64,000 nucleotides of DNA from Advenella faeciporci (GTDB taxonomy: Bacteria; Pseudomonadota; Gammaproteobacteria; Burkholderiales; Burkholderiaceae_B). Made by a program: the position numbers and the translations under genes. Below the pieces are notes generated by a model, which saw only the letters and a program-made list of their open reading frames with translations, was not told the DNA's origin and made no database searches. The first letter of the stretch is position 1. Every line of letters begins with the position of its first letter. The DNA lies in contig NZ_BMYS01000004.1 of NCBI RefSeq assembly GCF_014652395.1, positions 109,226 through 173,225 of the forward strand, given 5' to 3'. Of the stretch, positions 1-9,040 are shown one piece after another.

Positions 1-452
1 AAGACAGGAGAATGTTTTTTGCTGCACAAGTCCTGTTTTGGATGCTGTGTGCAACAGATGGACATGCAAAAAATTTCAGCCTGTTTATACAGCCAGGCGG
101 TGTTTATAAACTCACGCCACTCTATGATGTCATATCAGCCTACCCGGTTCTAGGAGAAGGTCCCGGTAAATTATCACCTTTTCGTGCAAAAATGGCGATG
201 GCGGTACGCTCAAAAAATCCTCACTGGATCACGCGTGATATCAGACGCCGGCACTGGGTGGCTGTTGGAGAGCGTTATGGCATTATGACAGCCGACGGTC
301 ACGATGTGCATCATATTCTTGATGACTTGGTCTCACGTACACCAGAAGTTGTACATACGGTTCGAACCAAGCTGCCGCCAAATTTTCCTGAAACATTGGC
401 TGACAGTATCTTGAATGGCCTGCAGTCTATGGCAGACAGGCTTGCAGATTGA
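1..452 (+). CDS. HipA-like serine/threonine kinase, C-terminal part (gene starts before the window)
   Basis: This is the C-terminal third of a HipA-family toxin kinase. The reading frame is open to the first base of the window, so the gene begins upstream; the ATG at 12 is internal. The catalytic loop TDGHAKNFS (about 57-83) matches the HipA kinase signature (catalytic Asp and metal-binding Asn), and LYDVISAYP (about 120-146) sits at the position of the metal-binding DFG-like segment. In this family the kinase phosphorylates glutamyl-tRNA synthetase and is paired with an upstream HTH antitoxin HipB, which would lie outside the window. The C-terminal end looks complete (stop at 450-452). Whether the whole gene is intact cannot be seen from here. 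Confidence 0.85.
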   Translation, partial: DRRMFFAAQVLFWMLCATDGHAKNFSLFIQPGGVYKLTPLYDVISAYPVLGEGPGKLSPFRAKMAMAVRSKNPHWITRDIRRRHWVAVGERYGIMTADGHDVHHILDDLVSRTPEVVHTVRTKLPPNFPETLADSILNGLQSMADRLAD

Positions 453-574
453 ATAAGTCCCGCTGCATTCCACCACCTGAACCTTACTGGTTATAGGTGG
501 CGGTAGTTCATATTTGGATAATTGATATTTAGTGTTACGGGTATCGGTATCTGTCAAGCTAGTTGGAACATAAG

Positions 575-700
575 TCACGCGGCCTCTAACACTTTTTTGT
601 GTTGAATGATCTCCTGGTTTTTATCGGGATTGAGCCATACTTCCCCAATCGGTTGCCAGTTACGTGTCTGACCTGACCAGCGGGCGGGATGGGCACGTTG
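575..700 (-). mobile_element. Transposase C-terminal remnant (integrase-type, probably IS3 family)
   Basis: On the minus strand the last roughly 41 codons before the stop at 575-577 read AHPARWSGQTRNW...VWLNPDKN, which I recognise as the extreme C-terminus of DDE integrase-type transposases of IS3-like elements. Upstream of about position 700 the similarity ends and the pdxY fragment begins on the opposite strand, so the longer open frame reaching 907 is an accidental extension. No terminal inverted repeat is recognisable. This is a scar of an insertion followed by deletion. Confidence 0.4.
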
Positions 701-1156
701 GGCCTGTTGCCACTGTCCGACGGATTGACACCGAACGGCTTTGAACTGGCGTACCTGACCGGCATGGCGGTGAACGATATTGACAGCGTCATTGGCGCTG
801 CCCGCAGCTTGCTGACGGGGCGTACCCAATGGGTTGCGGTAACCAGTGCCGCACCCGATACCTGGACACCATATGAGATGAAGGTTGTGCTTGTCAGCCG
901 CAGCCAAACCAAAGTTATTTCACATTCGCGTATCCACGCCACCCCCAAGGGCACGGGTGACCTCTTCTGCGCCACCCTGACCGGACTCTGGATCAAGGGC
1001 ATGGATCTGTTTGAAGCCGCCACCCAGGCGTGTGACCAGGTGGTGCAAGCCCTGCGTTATACAGAACAGGCACAAAGCGCTGAATTGTTGCTGCCGCCAA
1101 TGGCGGGTGGTCATGGTAACCATGAAATACAGGTACGTGAATCGGAGTCACGATGA
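701..1156 (+). pseudogene. pdxY: Pyridoxal kinase (PdxY/PdxK-like), 3' fragment
   Basis: The frame starting near 689 encodes about 150 residues that match the C-terminal half of a pyridoxal kinase (ribokinase fold). It contains LPLSDGLTPNGFEL, the segment after the substrate-binding half, and GTGDLFCATLTGL (about 951-990), the anion-hole/catalytic Asp motif. The family is about 280-300 residues long, so the N-terminal half is missing; it is replaced at about 700 by the transposase remnant on the other strand. There is no ribosome binding site at the first ATG (689). The fragment cannot form a complete kinase. Confidence 0.7.
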
Positions 1157-1246
1157 TATCTGCGTAACCTCCAATAACATCGACAATGCACCGAAAGGCT
1201 CCTGCAATAAGAACTGATTTACCAGCTAAGGATATTTCCATCACTG
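1155..1246 (-). pseudogene. Possible SDR N-terminal remnant
   Basis: On the minus strand from about 1244 the frame reads MEISLAGKSVLIAGAFRCIV, which resembles the start of a short-chain dehydrogenase (LAGKSVLITGASRGIG). Three residues of the nucleotide-binding motif differ by one base each (Ser to Phe, Gly to Cys, Gly to Val), and similarity is lost within about 25 codons. It may be a decayed 5' end, but the match is short enough to be chance. Confidence 0.2.
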
Positions 1247-1333
1247 TTTCACTTCTATGACAACACTAGATACCCCCAGACAAACCAGGGTCACAGGATA
1301 TTTTTATTAAGATTTAAAAATTTTTGTATAAAA

Positions 1334-1624
1334 TTAAAGTTCGTAATCCAGTACAACTGTATTGAGCGCCAGCTGGTTTATCATTTTTTTCAACAATACA
1401 TGCGCCTCTGCCACTTGGTAATTATCATGTGCATTTTCGTCGACAAACTCAACCACAAATGCATGTGTATACCCATGTGCCCTGCCAGAAACATTTTTGA
1501 CAAAACGCATATTAATGACATCTGTTAATTCATTTTTGATATTTATACAAAATTTCTCGATTTTCTTGTGTTCCGCTTGCGTAATATTTTTATTGAATTC
1601 AAGCATGACTATATGGTGAAACAT
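1334..1624 (-). CDS. Dabb (stress-responsive alpha/beta-barrel) domain protein
   Basis: A 96-residue protein beginning MFHHIVMLEF and ending VLDYEL, typical of the dimeric alpha/beta-barrel (Dabb, ferredoxin-like) family. The N-terminal strand with paired His residues, GRAHGYTHAFVVEF in the centre and a helix with AHVLLKK are characteristic. Family members range from stress proteins to small cyclases and isomerases in catabolic clusters. It is the last gene of the leftward operon that starts with the enoyl-CoA hydratase gene, 81 bases after the SDR gene, so a role on a pathway intermediate is plausible but inferred. The ribosome binding site is weak (AAGTGAGAG). Confidence 0.8.
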   Translation of the reverse strand: MFHHIVMLEFNKNITQAEHKKIEKFCINIKNELTDVINMRFVKNVSGRAHGYTHAFVVEFVDENAHDNYQVAEAHVLLKKMINQLALNTVVLDYEL

Positions 1625-1705
1625 TTGACTCTCACTTCTTGTTTATTCAGGTAGAGATGAAATCTGACTGGACGGTTTAAAGCAGCGAAGCGGCATGATT
1701 CGTCA

Positions 1706-2467
1706 TCATGAAATGGTCAGGCCGCCATCTACCACCAATATATGACCGGTAGTTGATTTAGACTCATCAGAAGCAAGGTACAAAGCTGCATGGGCGATAT
1801 CATCCGGCTGCACCAGTCCAAAAAGCTGGCCATCCAATGACTTGGACGTAACACCATCTTCCTTAAGTAACTTAAGCACACGTTCAGTCGCAGTGGCTCC
1901 GGGTGCGACAGCATTAACCCGAATCTTATCTTTTGCATACTCAACAGCCATGGAACGCGTAAGCGCACTCACAGCCCCTTTTGCCGCAGTATAAGCATCT
2001 TTACCATGAGTACCGATCAGGGCAAAAATAGATGTGCTATTGATCACAGAACCGCCATTACCGGCATCTATCATTGCTTGAATACCATATCGACATCCCA
2101 GCCAGGTTCCAAACAAATCCAGCTTCATTTTGTCCCAAAACTCATCAATTGGTGCGTCAGTAACGCGTGAGTCCCTGGCTGATGACCCACCTGCGTTGTT
2201 ATAGAGCACATCCAACCGGCCATAAGTTCGGAGGATTTGTGCCACTGTATTCTGAACACTGTCGCCTTCTGTTACATCAGTCGGAATGAATAGTGCCTTT
2301 TCCCCGCCTTCTTGATTGATAAGGGCTACCGTTTCCTCTCCCGCATTTATGTCACGTTCTGCAATCACAACCGTGGCACCTTCACGGGAAAAAAGCAGTG
2401 AGCTAACTCTCCCGATACCAGCTCCCCCACCAGTAATCAATACTACTTTTCCTTCCAAGCGTTTCAT
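1706..2467 (-). CDS. Short-chain dehydrogenase/reductase (SDR)
   Basis: A classical SDR of 253 residues. The NAD(P)-binding motif TGGGAGIG is at residues 12-19, NNAG at 90-93, the catalytic Ser around 144-146 and YTAAK at 159-163. The C-terminal DGG motif of this family is present. I chose the ATG at 2467 because AGGAG lies 8 bases upstream; a longer frame to 2530 lacks such a site. The enzyme would oxidise or reduce a hydroxy/oxo intermediate. It lies between the livF homologue and the Dabb gene in one leftward operon, which suggests it acts on the compound imported by the Liv-type transporter. The acidic residue after the glycine motif (ERD) favours NAD over NADP; this is inference. Confidence 0.9.
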   Translation of the reverse strand: MKRLEGKVVLITGGGAGIGRVSSLLFSREGATVVIAERDINAGEETVALINQEGGEKALFIPTDVTEGDSVQNTVAQILRTYGRLDVLYNNAGGSSARDSRVTDAPIDEFWDKMKLDLFGTWLGCRYGIQAMIDAGNGGSVINSTSIFALIGTHGKDAYTAAKGAVSALTRSMAVEYAKDKIRVNAVAPGATATERVLKLLKEDGVTSKSLDGQLFGLVQPDDIAHAALYLASDESKSTTGHILVVDGGLTIS

Positions 2468-2547
2468 AAATTTTCTCCTTGATAGATCTAGTGTTGGAAT
2501 GGATCGTACTTGACACTCAAGCCAACACAAGCCACTCCAAGCTTTCC

Positions 2548-3270
2548 TTAGATTCCTAAATAAGCTTTGCGTACTTGTTCACTTTTAGCCAGATCATGTG
2601 CTGGACCATCCAGCAAAATCTGACCACGTTCAATGATAAAAGCATGAGTTGCAATTTCGAGTGCCATTTCAGCATTTTGCTCGACCAACATCACATCGAC
2701 ACCTTCTGCCGCAATATCCAGAATGATCTGGGCGATGTCATCCACAATAGCCGGAGCCAAGCCAATAGTCGGCTCGTCAAGCAAAAGCATCTTTGGTCTG
2801 GCCATCATTGCACGACCCACAGCAACCATTTGCTGTTGTCCCCCACTTAGACTCCCAGCTCTTGCACCAAGACGATTCTTGAGCGCTGGAAAACGTTCCA
2901 AAACCTCATCTAGATACTTTTTAATAGCCGTTTTATTTCTTTCCAGATAAGCCCCTGTCTCCAAATTCTCGCGAACTGTCATATCTTTGAAAAGACGCCT
3001 ACCCTCCGGCACCAACACCAGACCACGCTCAACAAGACAATCCGGCGCTACTCCAGAAATATCCTCACCAAAAAACCGAATACTGCCTTTGTGTGGGGTA
3101 ATTAACCCGGTAAGCGCTTTCATAATGGTCGACTTGCCCGCACCATTCGAACCCACGATTGTCGCGATAGTTCCTTTTTTAACAGAGAAAGTCACGCCAT
3201 CCACAGCAGGTACAATCCCGTACTTTACGGATAAATCCTTAACTTCGAGCACGATATCATTGTTTTTCAT
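2548..3270 (-). CDS. livF: Branched-chain amino acid-type ABC transporter ATPase LivF
   Basis: One of two ATPases of a Liv-family importer, 240 residues. Walker A GSNGAGKST is at residues 40-48, the ABC signature LSGGQ at 141-145 and Walker B LLLDEP at 162-167, followed by the switch His region. Length and the YLG ending are typical of LivF. Its start overlaps the end of livG by 14 bases, so translation is probably coupled. The transporter as a whole probably carries a carboxylic or branched acid rather than an amino acid, given the CoA-linked catabolic enzymes in the same operon. Confidence 0.93.
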   Translation of the reverse strand: MKNNDIVLEVKDLSVKYGIVPAVDGVTFSVKKGTIATIVGSNGAGKSTIMKALTGLITPHKGSIRFFGEDISGVAPDCLVERGLVLVPEGRRLFKDMTVRENLETGAYLERNKTAIKKYLDEVLERFPALKNRLGARAGSLSGGQQQMVAVGRAMMARPKMLLLDEPTIGLAPAIVDDIAQIILDIAAEGVDVMLVEQNAEMALEIATHAFIIERGQILLDGPAHDLAKSEQVRKAYLGI

Positions 3271-3994
3271 GTCGTTTCCCCAGGTAAGCCGAAATTACGT
3301 TCGGATTGCTCTGCACTTGTTCAGGCGTTCCAGTTGCAAGAAACTCTCCGTGATCTAATACGACGATACGGTCACAGATCTCCATAACTGCTTTCATATT
3401 GTGTTCCACCAGCAAGATCGAAATACCATACTCTTGCCGCATCCTGTGAAATATTTCCAATACCGAAACTACCTCAGTCTGGTTCAATCCAGTAAGTGGC
3501 TCATCAAGGCATAACAATTTCGGTCGAGCGGCAAATGCTATGGCAATACTGACCAAGCGCTGCAAACCATGTGGCAAACTACCTGCCACATTATCCAAAA
3601 CTTCAATAAGTCCCATTAACTCAGCAGTTTCACGCACTCTGGCATCGCGTTCTGCTTTATGCTTGATAGAAGAAAAGGTTCCGATCACAATATTGTCGTA
3701 GACTGTCATATCTCGAAGCATACTATCGTGCTGAAAAGTACGGACAAGACCCAATCGCGACACCCGGTCAGACTTAAACCCGGTAATATCCTGCCCGTTA
3801 AAATTCAAGGTTCCACTACTGGGTTTGAAAAATCCGCTCACTACATTGAAAGTGGTACTTTTGCCAGCCCCGTTGGGGCCAATCAATCCAAGAATTTCAT
3901 TTTTATTAACATAAAAACTCAACTCATTGACAGCTATTAAGCCACCAAACCGACGGGATAATTTATCTACTTTTAGAAGTACTTGAGTATTCAT
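3257..3994 (-). CDS. livG: Branched-chain amino acid-type ABC transporter ATPase LivG
   Basis: The second Liv-type ATPase, 245 residues. Walker A GPNGAGKST is at 39-47; the signature is the LivG-type LPHGLQ rather than LSGGQ; Walker B is LLCLDEP. The protein ends in SAYLGKRHEKQ. The gene starts 9 bases after the livM stop with the site AGGAGG just upstream, and overlaps livF. It energises uptake together with LivF. Confidence 0.93.
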   Translation of the reverse strand: MNTQVLLKVDKLSRRFGGLIAVNELSFYVNKNEILGLIGPNGAGKSTTFNVVSGFFKPSSGTLNFNGQDITGFKSDRVSRLGLVRTFQHDSMLRDMTVYDNIVIGTFSSIKHKAERDARVRETAELMGLIEVLDNVAGSLPHGLQRLVSIAIAFAARPKLLCLDEPLTGLNQTEVVSVLEIFHRMRQEYGISILLVEHNMKAVMEICDRIVVLDHGEFLATGTPEQVQSNPNVISAYLGKRHEKQ

Positions 3995-4003
3995 AAACTC
4001 CTC

Positions 4004-4948
4004 CTAAACCGATGACTTTGTCGCCACAACGGGTGCAGGCGAAGATTTTTTGAAATACCGTTTCAGCCCAATTAGGCCTTCTGGCAATATGGTTACGGAC
4101 AGAACAATGGCAGCACCATAGAAGATGTGTTCGTAAGGTCCAAAGCTCAGTGCAAACTGTGCCAGCAATGTTAAAACTATGGCCCCAACTACAGCACCTG
4201 AGATATGCGATTCACCACCCACTTTGAGATAGGCCAAGGCATATACCGAAAGCAGAAAACTAAAATCACCAGGACTAATCACGTTATTTCCATAGGCCAT
4301 CAGGGCACCGGCTATACCGGCAACAAAGGAGGAAATCCCAACACATAGTACTTTTGCAAAGTGCACGTTTATTCCGACTGTCTCAACAATGGCATCATTA
4401 TTTCGGATAGCGATCAAGACCTTCCCATAATCTGATTTTTCCAGTTTCCAGAGTAACCACAACATTCCAATTACAACAGTAACGACAAATACAGGATAAT
4501 AACGTTCCAGGTATTCGGGAGGAAAGATACCAATCATGCCAGAGCTGCCACCAATGATTTCAGTCTTGGTGTAGATCATCCGAATCACTTCTGTGAAGGC
4601 AAAGCTTATTAGCATGAAATACGGTCCCTTAGCACGTAAGGTGACATAACCGAATCCGATGCTAATTAAACCTGCAATGAATGCCGCCAACACTAGTGTT
4701 AAATAGAACGGTAGGTCTAACAACACCGTGCCAGAGCCAGCAACATAAGCTCCTATCCCAACAAAACCGGCTACCGCAAAATTGAGTTCCCCGATTAGAG
4801 TAACGAAACGGAAACTCGCTGTAATTAAAACATTGATAGCCAACCATAGGACAATGCTAGCAGCCAAGCCTCCACCTGTTAGAAAACCAACCGATACAAG
4901 GATCAAGCCGAAGGCAAGAATTGCCGTCAAATAATTTGGTTTAATCAT
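4004..4948 (-). CDS. livM: Branched-chain amino acid-type ABC transporter permease LivM
   Basis: A 314-residue inner-membrane permease with about eight to ten hydrophobic segments and the LivM/LivH fold. I chose the ATG at 4948 (MIKPNYL): it overlaps the livH stop as ATGA, and the extra N-terminal residues of the longer frame are not hydrophobic or conserved. The EAA-like loop region (GYVTLRAKGPYFMLISFAFTEVIRM) typical of LivM is present. It pairs with LivH to form the transmembrane channel. Confidence 0.92.
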   Translation of the reverse strand: MIKPNYLTAILAFGLILVSVGFLTGGGLAASIVLWLAINVLITASFRFVTLIGELNFAVAGFVGIGAYVAGSGTVLLDLPFYLTLVLAAFIAGLISIGFGYVTLRAKGPYFMLISFAFTEVIRMIYTKTEIIGGSSGMIGIFPPEYLERYYPVFVVTVVIGMLWLLWKLEKSDYGKVLIAIRNNDAIVETVGINVHFAKVLCVGISSFVAGIAGALMAYGNNVISPGDFSFLLSVYALAYLKVGGESHISGAVVGAIVLTLLAQFALSFGPYEHIFYGAAIVLSVTILPEGLIGLKRYFKKSSPAPVVATKSSV

Positions 4949-5817
4949 TTTCCCAATATTCCCTTTGGACGGATAAGTAATACAAACATGGTTAGCACAA
5001 ACATTGAAATAGTTGCCCATGTTGGATCAAAGTAATAACCTCCAAGACTTTCCAAGACTGCAAGTAGGACACTCCCCAGAATTGCGCCCGGGATACTTCC
5101 CAGGCCACCAATAACGATGGCAATGAATCCCTTGATAAGATAATCACTACCAATAATGGTGCTGGAAACCGTAACAGGAGAGAGAAAAACCGCTGCAATA
5201 GCCGCTAAAAAGGTCGCGATGATAAATCCTGTAAGTGCAATACGTCGGTAAGGAATCCCCTGCAACATTGCTGCTTCATGATCTTCCGAAACAGCACGCA
5301 AAGCTTTTCCCATACGGCTTGATGCAATGAACCAACACATTATTGCAGACACAAGCAAAGCACAAACAGTTATGATGAATCGTTGAGTCGTTATAAAAGC
5401 GCCCAGAAAATTAATATTCCCTTCAATTAATGTAGGTAATTTATTGGGCACCCCGCCAAACACCTCTAGAAAAATCCCTTGCAACAGTAGCGACAATCCA
5501 ACCGAGACAACAAATGATCCAGTCATATCTCGTTGAAAGCGTTTCAAGGCGAATTTGTAGATGAAGGCACCTAGTAAGAGCGTAAGCGAGATCGCCAAAA
5601 CCCCACTTAAAGCGTAGGACATTTCCAGCGAGAGCTGATTCCCAACCAGAAAAGGAACCGTGACCCCCATCACCAGAAGCGCTAGAGTAAAGAACTCGCC
5701 ATGTGCAAAGTTCACGATTTTCATCACGCCAAAAATAAGCGTTAGACCCAACGAGAACAGTATATAAGCAGCAGCAATCTGCAAACTGTTCACGAATAGT
5801 TGCATGTAGATATCCAC
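4945..5817 (-). CDS. livH: Branched-chain amino acid-type ABC transporter permease LivH
   Basis: A 290-residue permease with multiple transmembrane helices. It contains NFAHGEFFTLALLVMG near residue 40 and RAVSEDHEAAMLQGIPYRRI, the cytoplasmic coupling segment that contacts the ATPases, followed by the GGLGSIPGA motif. It ends RPKGILGK, as LivH proteins do. It starts 35 bases after the binding-protein gene and overlaps livM by 4 bases (ATGA). Confidence 0.93.
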   Translation of the reverse strand: MDIYMQLFVNSLQIAAAYILFSLGLTLIFGVMKIVNFAHGEFFTLALLVMGVTVPFLVGNQLSLEMSYALSGVLAISLTLLLGAFIYKFALKRFQRDMTGSFVVSVGLSLLLQGIFLEVFGGVPNKLPTLIEGNINFLGAFITTQRFIITVCALLVSAIMCWFIASSRMGKALRAVSEDHEAAMLQGIPYRRIALTGFIIATFLAAIAAVFLSPVTVSSTIIGSDYLIKGFIAIVIGGLGSIPGAILGSVLLAVLESLGGYYFDPTWATISMFVLTMFVLLIRPKGILGK

Positions 5818-5852
5818 TGAGTTACCTCCGTCAATGCGTTTCTAAATCCGAA

Positions 5853-7061
5853 TTACTGAGCATTTTCCAGACGTTTTTTCAACTCATTGGGAATAACTCG
5901 TTCCACCTCGACTAATACACCGTCTTGAACTTGTGTGATCATGATAGGTATCAACATCTGCTGAACTGATCCATAAGTTTCTTTGCCACCAAAAGCGGTA
6001 GGACCATAAGATGTTTCAAAAACGATTTTAGGCATTTCTTTAATAATTTCTTCCGGCTCAATACTTTGTGCCGCTTCCATACCGGCCTTAAGCGCATAGA
6101 CCGAATCATAGGCAGCAATCTGCAACGGATTCAACGGTTCACCAATGGCGGCTTTCATTCCCTCATTAAGCTTACGTTGTTTCTCAGTTGCTTGTTCCCC
6201 GGCATAATCACCTGCAAATCCCATGTAGACGCCATTAGCAGCTTTACCACCAATATCTACTAACTGTGCTGCACCTGTCCCCACTGGCTGTACCTTCACG
6301 CCATCCCATCCCAGCACATCAAGCTCACGGAGAACTACTCCTGCATCGGCGGGCGGAGTCACTCCCAAATCAATAACATCCGGTTTCAGAGCTGCAAGTT
6401 TCTGGGCGATCGGTTGAAATTGTGTTGTACCACGCTCATACCAGTTCACCGACACTACCTTAACACCCAATTCTTCCCATGCCTTCAGGGCTTCAGGCTC
6501 AGTCTCCTTACCTGTAGCATCATTAGGATTAAGCATTGCTACCGTCTTGATTCCTGAATGTTTAACCTTCACATAGTCGTACAACGGTGCCAGAATTTCA
6601 AATGGCGTATTAGACTGCGTTAGGGTATAGGGTTTACTTGACCCCTTAACTGACTTACCCCAGGCAGATGTAAAAAGAATGACTCCTCTACGTTCTGATA
6701 AGGACTGAAGAGCCAAAATGGGCGCGGTGCCAATGCTTCCTACTACATAACGGGACTTATCACGATTAATAATATTCTGGGCTACCTTGGTTCCCTCAGC
6801 AGCATTGTATTTATTATCATATGCACGAATTTCAAATTTATAGACAATATCTCCAATCTTGACTCCACCTGCATCATTAATTTCCGTAGCAGCTTGCTTC
6901 GCTGTCCACTCCTGACCCAATCCCCATGTTGCCGCAGCTCCCGACATAGGCACAGAAACCCCCAGAATAAGGGTCTTTTCGTCTTGAGCCAACACACTAT
7001 TACCTACCAAACTCAAGGCTAGCAGTGAGCTTACAGCCAAAAATTTTCTGATGTTTTTCAT
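5853..7061 (-). CDS. Liv-type periplasmic substrate-binding protein
   Basis: A 402-residue precursor with a Sec signal peptide (KNIRKFL, hydrophobic core, cleavage after NSVLA). The mature part is a type I periplasmic binding protein (LivK/Leu-Ile-Val family): GVSVPMSGAAATWG near the N-terminus, AVGSIGTAPILA-type hinge segments and AYDSVYALKAGME near the C-terminus. It captures the substrate for LivHMGF. AAGGAG stands 8 bases before the ATG. Upstream (7062-7149) there is a perfect inverted repeat TATGTCA-N5-TGACATA (7120-7138), which may be a regulator site or an RNA hairpin setting a higher level of the binding protein. Confidence 0.92.
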   Translation of the reverse strand: MKNIRKFLAVSSLLALSLVGNSVLAQDEKTLILGVSVPMSGAAATWGLGQEWTAKQAATEINDAGGVKIGDIVYKFEIRAYDNKYNAAEGTKVAQNIINRDKSRYVVGSIGTAPILALQSLSERRGVILFTSAWGKSVKGSSKPYTLTQSNTPFEILAPLYDYVKVKHSGIKTVAMLNPNDATGKETEPEALKAWEELGVKVVSVNWYERGTTQFQPIAQKLAALKPDVIDLGVTPPADAGVVLRELDVLGWDGVKVQPVGTGAAQLVDIGGKAANGVYMGFAGDYAGEQATEKQRKLNEGMKAAIGEPLNPLQIAAYDSVYALKAGMEAAQSIEPEEIIKEMPKIVFETSYGPTAFGGKETYGSVQQMLIPIMITQVQDGVLVEVERVIPNELKKRLENAQ

Positions 7062-7119
7062 TATATTCTCCTTTATATTTAAATTAATTTTTGCCGATGA
7101 ACCGGCTTGTTTTTAGTGT

Positions 7120-7138
7120 TATGTCACAAATTGACATA
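7120..7138. promoter_or_regulatory. Inverted repeat upstream of the binding-protein gene
   Basis: TATGTCA and TGACATA form a perfect 7-bp inverted repeat with a 5-base spacer, in the 88-base gap between the dehydrogenase gene and the binding-protein gene. It has no following T run. It could be an operator or an RNA stem that stabilises or attenuates the downstream transcript; I cannot decide between them. Confidence 0.35.
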
Positions 7139-7149
7139 GCACAAATAAA

Positions 7150-8052
7150 TCAAGTATTACAAATCACTTTTAAGGATGGTTGACCACTGCGCATCCAACG
7201 AACCATGGCATTGCGATCATTGGAGTCCACATATTTTGAAATACCTTTAAGCAAATCCAAATCAACTTGTGCCAGCTCCGCCAATTGCAGGGCCAAGTGC
7301 AAATCCTTGCGAACCACACGATAAATGGCTTCATAAGCCTCTTCTGAGCGAGCCCATGCAGCGTACTGCGCCCTACCAACCTGAGCATCGGCAGTCAAAA
7401 AATTCAAGCCAGTACTAATCGCTAAAATAGGTGAAAATTTTTCAAAAGACACTCCGTGTCTTTCTGCCAAATCAATAGCTTCAGCAGTCAAAAACATATT
7501 TGTCACACACAGCATGTTATTGATGACCTTCACTACTTCTGCGGAACCTAGTGCACCACAATGAAAAATATTGTTCCCCATTGACTCCATCAATGGCATA
7601 ACACGCTGGATATCCTCCTGCTCACCACCCAGCATGATTGTGAGAGTCCCTTTTTCAGCTCCAACAATCCCACCACTAACTGGTGCATCAATCAGACTTG
7701 CTCCTGCTAAATCAAGCGCTCCTTTAATGATCTGTAAGGTATCTGGCAAAGTCGTGCCCATTATGCAAATAAGCGGATGCCGGCCTTCAGGGATGGCTTT
7801 TGCCAACCCTTCTTCCCCAATCAATGCGTCTTTGATTTGCTCATCATTAGCTAGTAGAACAATAATGACATCCGCACTGGCACAGTCAGGTGCTTTAGTT
7901 GTCACCTTCACACCTGATTGTGCAAAAGAAGCAAGTACGCTTTCATTGAGATCGCAAACAATCAATTCATATCCTGCAAGCTGTACGTTGCGAGCCATTG
8001 GTGCTCCCATATTGCCAGCACCAATAAATGCAACTGTTTTAATCAAACTCAT
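7150..8052 (-). CDS. 3-hydroxyisobutyrate dehydrogenase-like NAD(P)-dependent enzyme
   Basis: A 300-residue member of the beta-hydroxyacid dehydrogenase family (MmsB, GarR, tartronate semialdehyde reductase). The N-terminal Rossmann motif GAGNMGAPMA is at about residues 11-20, the substrate-binding motif DAPVSGGIVGAEKGTLTIMLGG is in the middle, and the catalytic Lys lies in AEVVKVINNML. The family oxidises 3-hydroxy acids to semialdehydes or the reverse. It is the second gene of the leftward operon, after enoyl-CoA hydratase. Such a pair fits hydration of an unsaturated acyl-CoA followed by oxidation of the beta-hydroxy acid; the exact substrate is not readable from the sequence. Confidence 0.88.
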   Translation of the reverse strand: MSLIKTVAFIGAGNMGAPMARNVQLAGYELIVCDLNESVLASFAQSGVKVTTKAPDCASADVIIVLLANDEQIKDALIGEEGLAKAIPEGRHPLICIMGTTLPDTLQIIKGALDLAGASLIDAPVSGGIVGAEKGTLTIMLGGEQEDIQRVMPLMESMGNNIFHCGALGSAEVVKVINNMLCVTNMFLTAEAIDLAERHGVSFEKFSPILAISTGLNFLTADAQVGRAQYAAWARSEEAYEAIYRVVRKDLHLALQLAELAQVDLDLLKGISKYVDSNDRNAMVRWMRSGQPSLKVICNT

Positions 8053-8094
8053 GATTAATCCTTACTCAAGAAGCCAACCGTTTTATCTGATAAT

Positions 8095-8910
8095 TCATAC
8101 CGGCATGTCCTGATCAAAATTTGGCGCACGTTTACCAAGCATAGCGCTCAACCCTTCTTTAGCTTCTGGACTGCCAAATCCCATAAACTCCAGTGCCAAA
8201 GAAGCATCAAAAATTGGGCCAGCCTGACGAAGCCAATTGTTCAAGGCATATTTGGTCCACCGCAGCGCAGCAGGAGCTCCCGCAGCGAGGCGTTGAGCAA
8301 TTTCCAAGGATTTTTCCTGTAATTCATCTTCTTCAACACACAAAGAAACCAACCCCAGGGATTCTGCCTGCTCACCACTCAAGGGTTCACAAAGCATCAA
8401 GTGGTATTTAGCCTTTGCCATACCACAAAGCAAAGGCCAGATAATCGCGGCATGATCACCTGCCGCAACACCCAACTTAGTGTGTCCATCCACGATGCGG
8501 GCCGTCTTTGTAGCGATGGAAATATCTGCTAACAGTGCAGCAACCAGTCCAGCTCCTACTGCGGGGCCATGAATCGCGGAAACAATGGGTTTAGAACAAT
8601 TAATGATGTTGTAAACTAGATCGCGAGCCTCACGCCAGACACGGGTTTTTACCTTGAAATCCTCATTCATCTGCTCAAGCATTTTGAAGTCCCCGCCTGC
8701 AGAAAAAGCCCTTCCCGCACCACGAAGTATTACCGCACTGACATTCGGATCAGAATCTATCTCACGCCAAACATCAGCCAACTCCTGGTGTCCTTGTGAG
8801 TCCAGTGCATTCATACGCTCAGGGCAATTCAAAGTCAGGCGTAATACCCGTTCTGCGGGGTAATCAAATTCAATTGCCGTATAGTTCTGATATCGATTTT
8901 TTTGTGACAT
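8095..8910 (-). CDS. Enoyl-CoA hydratase/isomerase family protein
   Basis: A crotonase-fold protein of 271 residues. AGRAFSAGGDFKMLE forms the first oxyanion-hole segment and HGPAVGAGLVAALLADISIAT the second, with the usual C-terminal helices (FDASLALEFMGFGSPEAKEGLSAMLGKR). I chose the ATG at 8910 because AGGAG lies 6 bases upstream (AGGAGATGGAA-ATG). It is the first gene of the leftward operon and divergent from the LysR gene. The family hydrates, isomerises or cleaves acyl-CoA thioesters; the CoA ester would be made by the CoA-transferase encoded on the other side of the regulator. Confidence 0.9.
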   Translation of the reverse strand: MSQKNRYQNYTAIEFDYPAERVLRLTLNCPERMNALDSQGHQELADVWREIDSDPNVSAVILRGAGRAFSAGGDFKMLEQMNEDFKVKTRVWREARDLVYNIINCSKPIVSAIHGPAVGAGLVAALLADISIATKTARIVDGHTKLGVAAGDHAAIIWPLLCGMAKAKYHLMLCEPLSGEQAESLGLVSLCVEEDELQEKSLEIAQRLAAGAPAALRWTKYALNNWLRQAGPIFDASLALEFMGFGSPEAKEGLSAMLGKRAPNFDQDMPV

Positions 8911-9040
8911 TTCCATCTCCTGAAAATTTTTTGGGTACAAAAGGAAGACCCCAGTAGGGGAGGTTCCAATAAAATTGTTGTATGTTTTTTTAAATTATGC
9001 TTATCTTGAATACAATCTCAAAGATATCTGATGCACTATA

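Noticed and set aside
575-907. A 110-codon minus-strand gene
   Set aside because: Only the last 41 codons resemble a transposase; the rest is antisense to the pdxY fragment.
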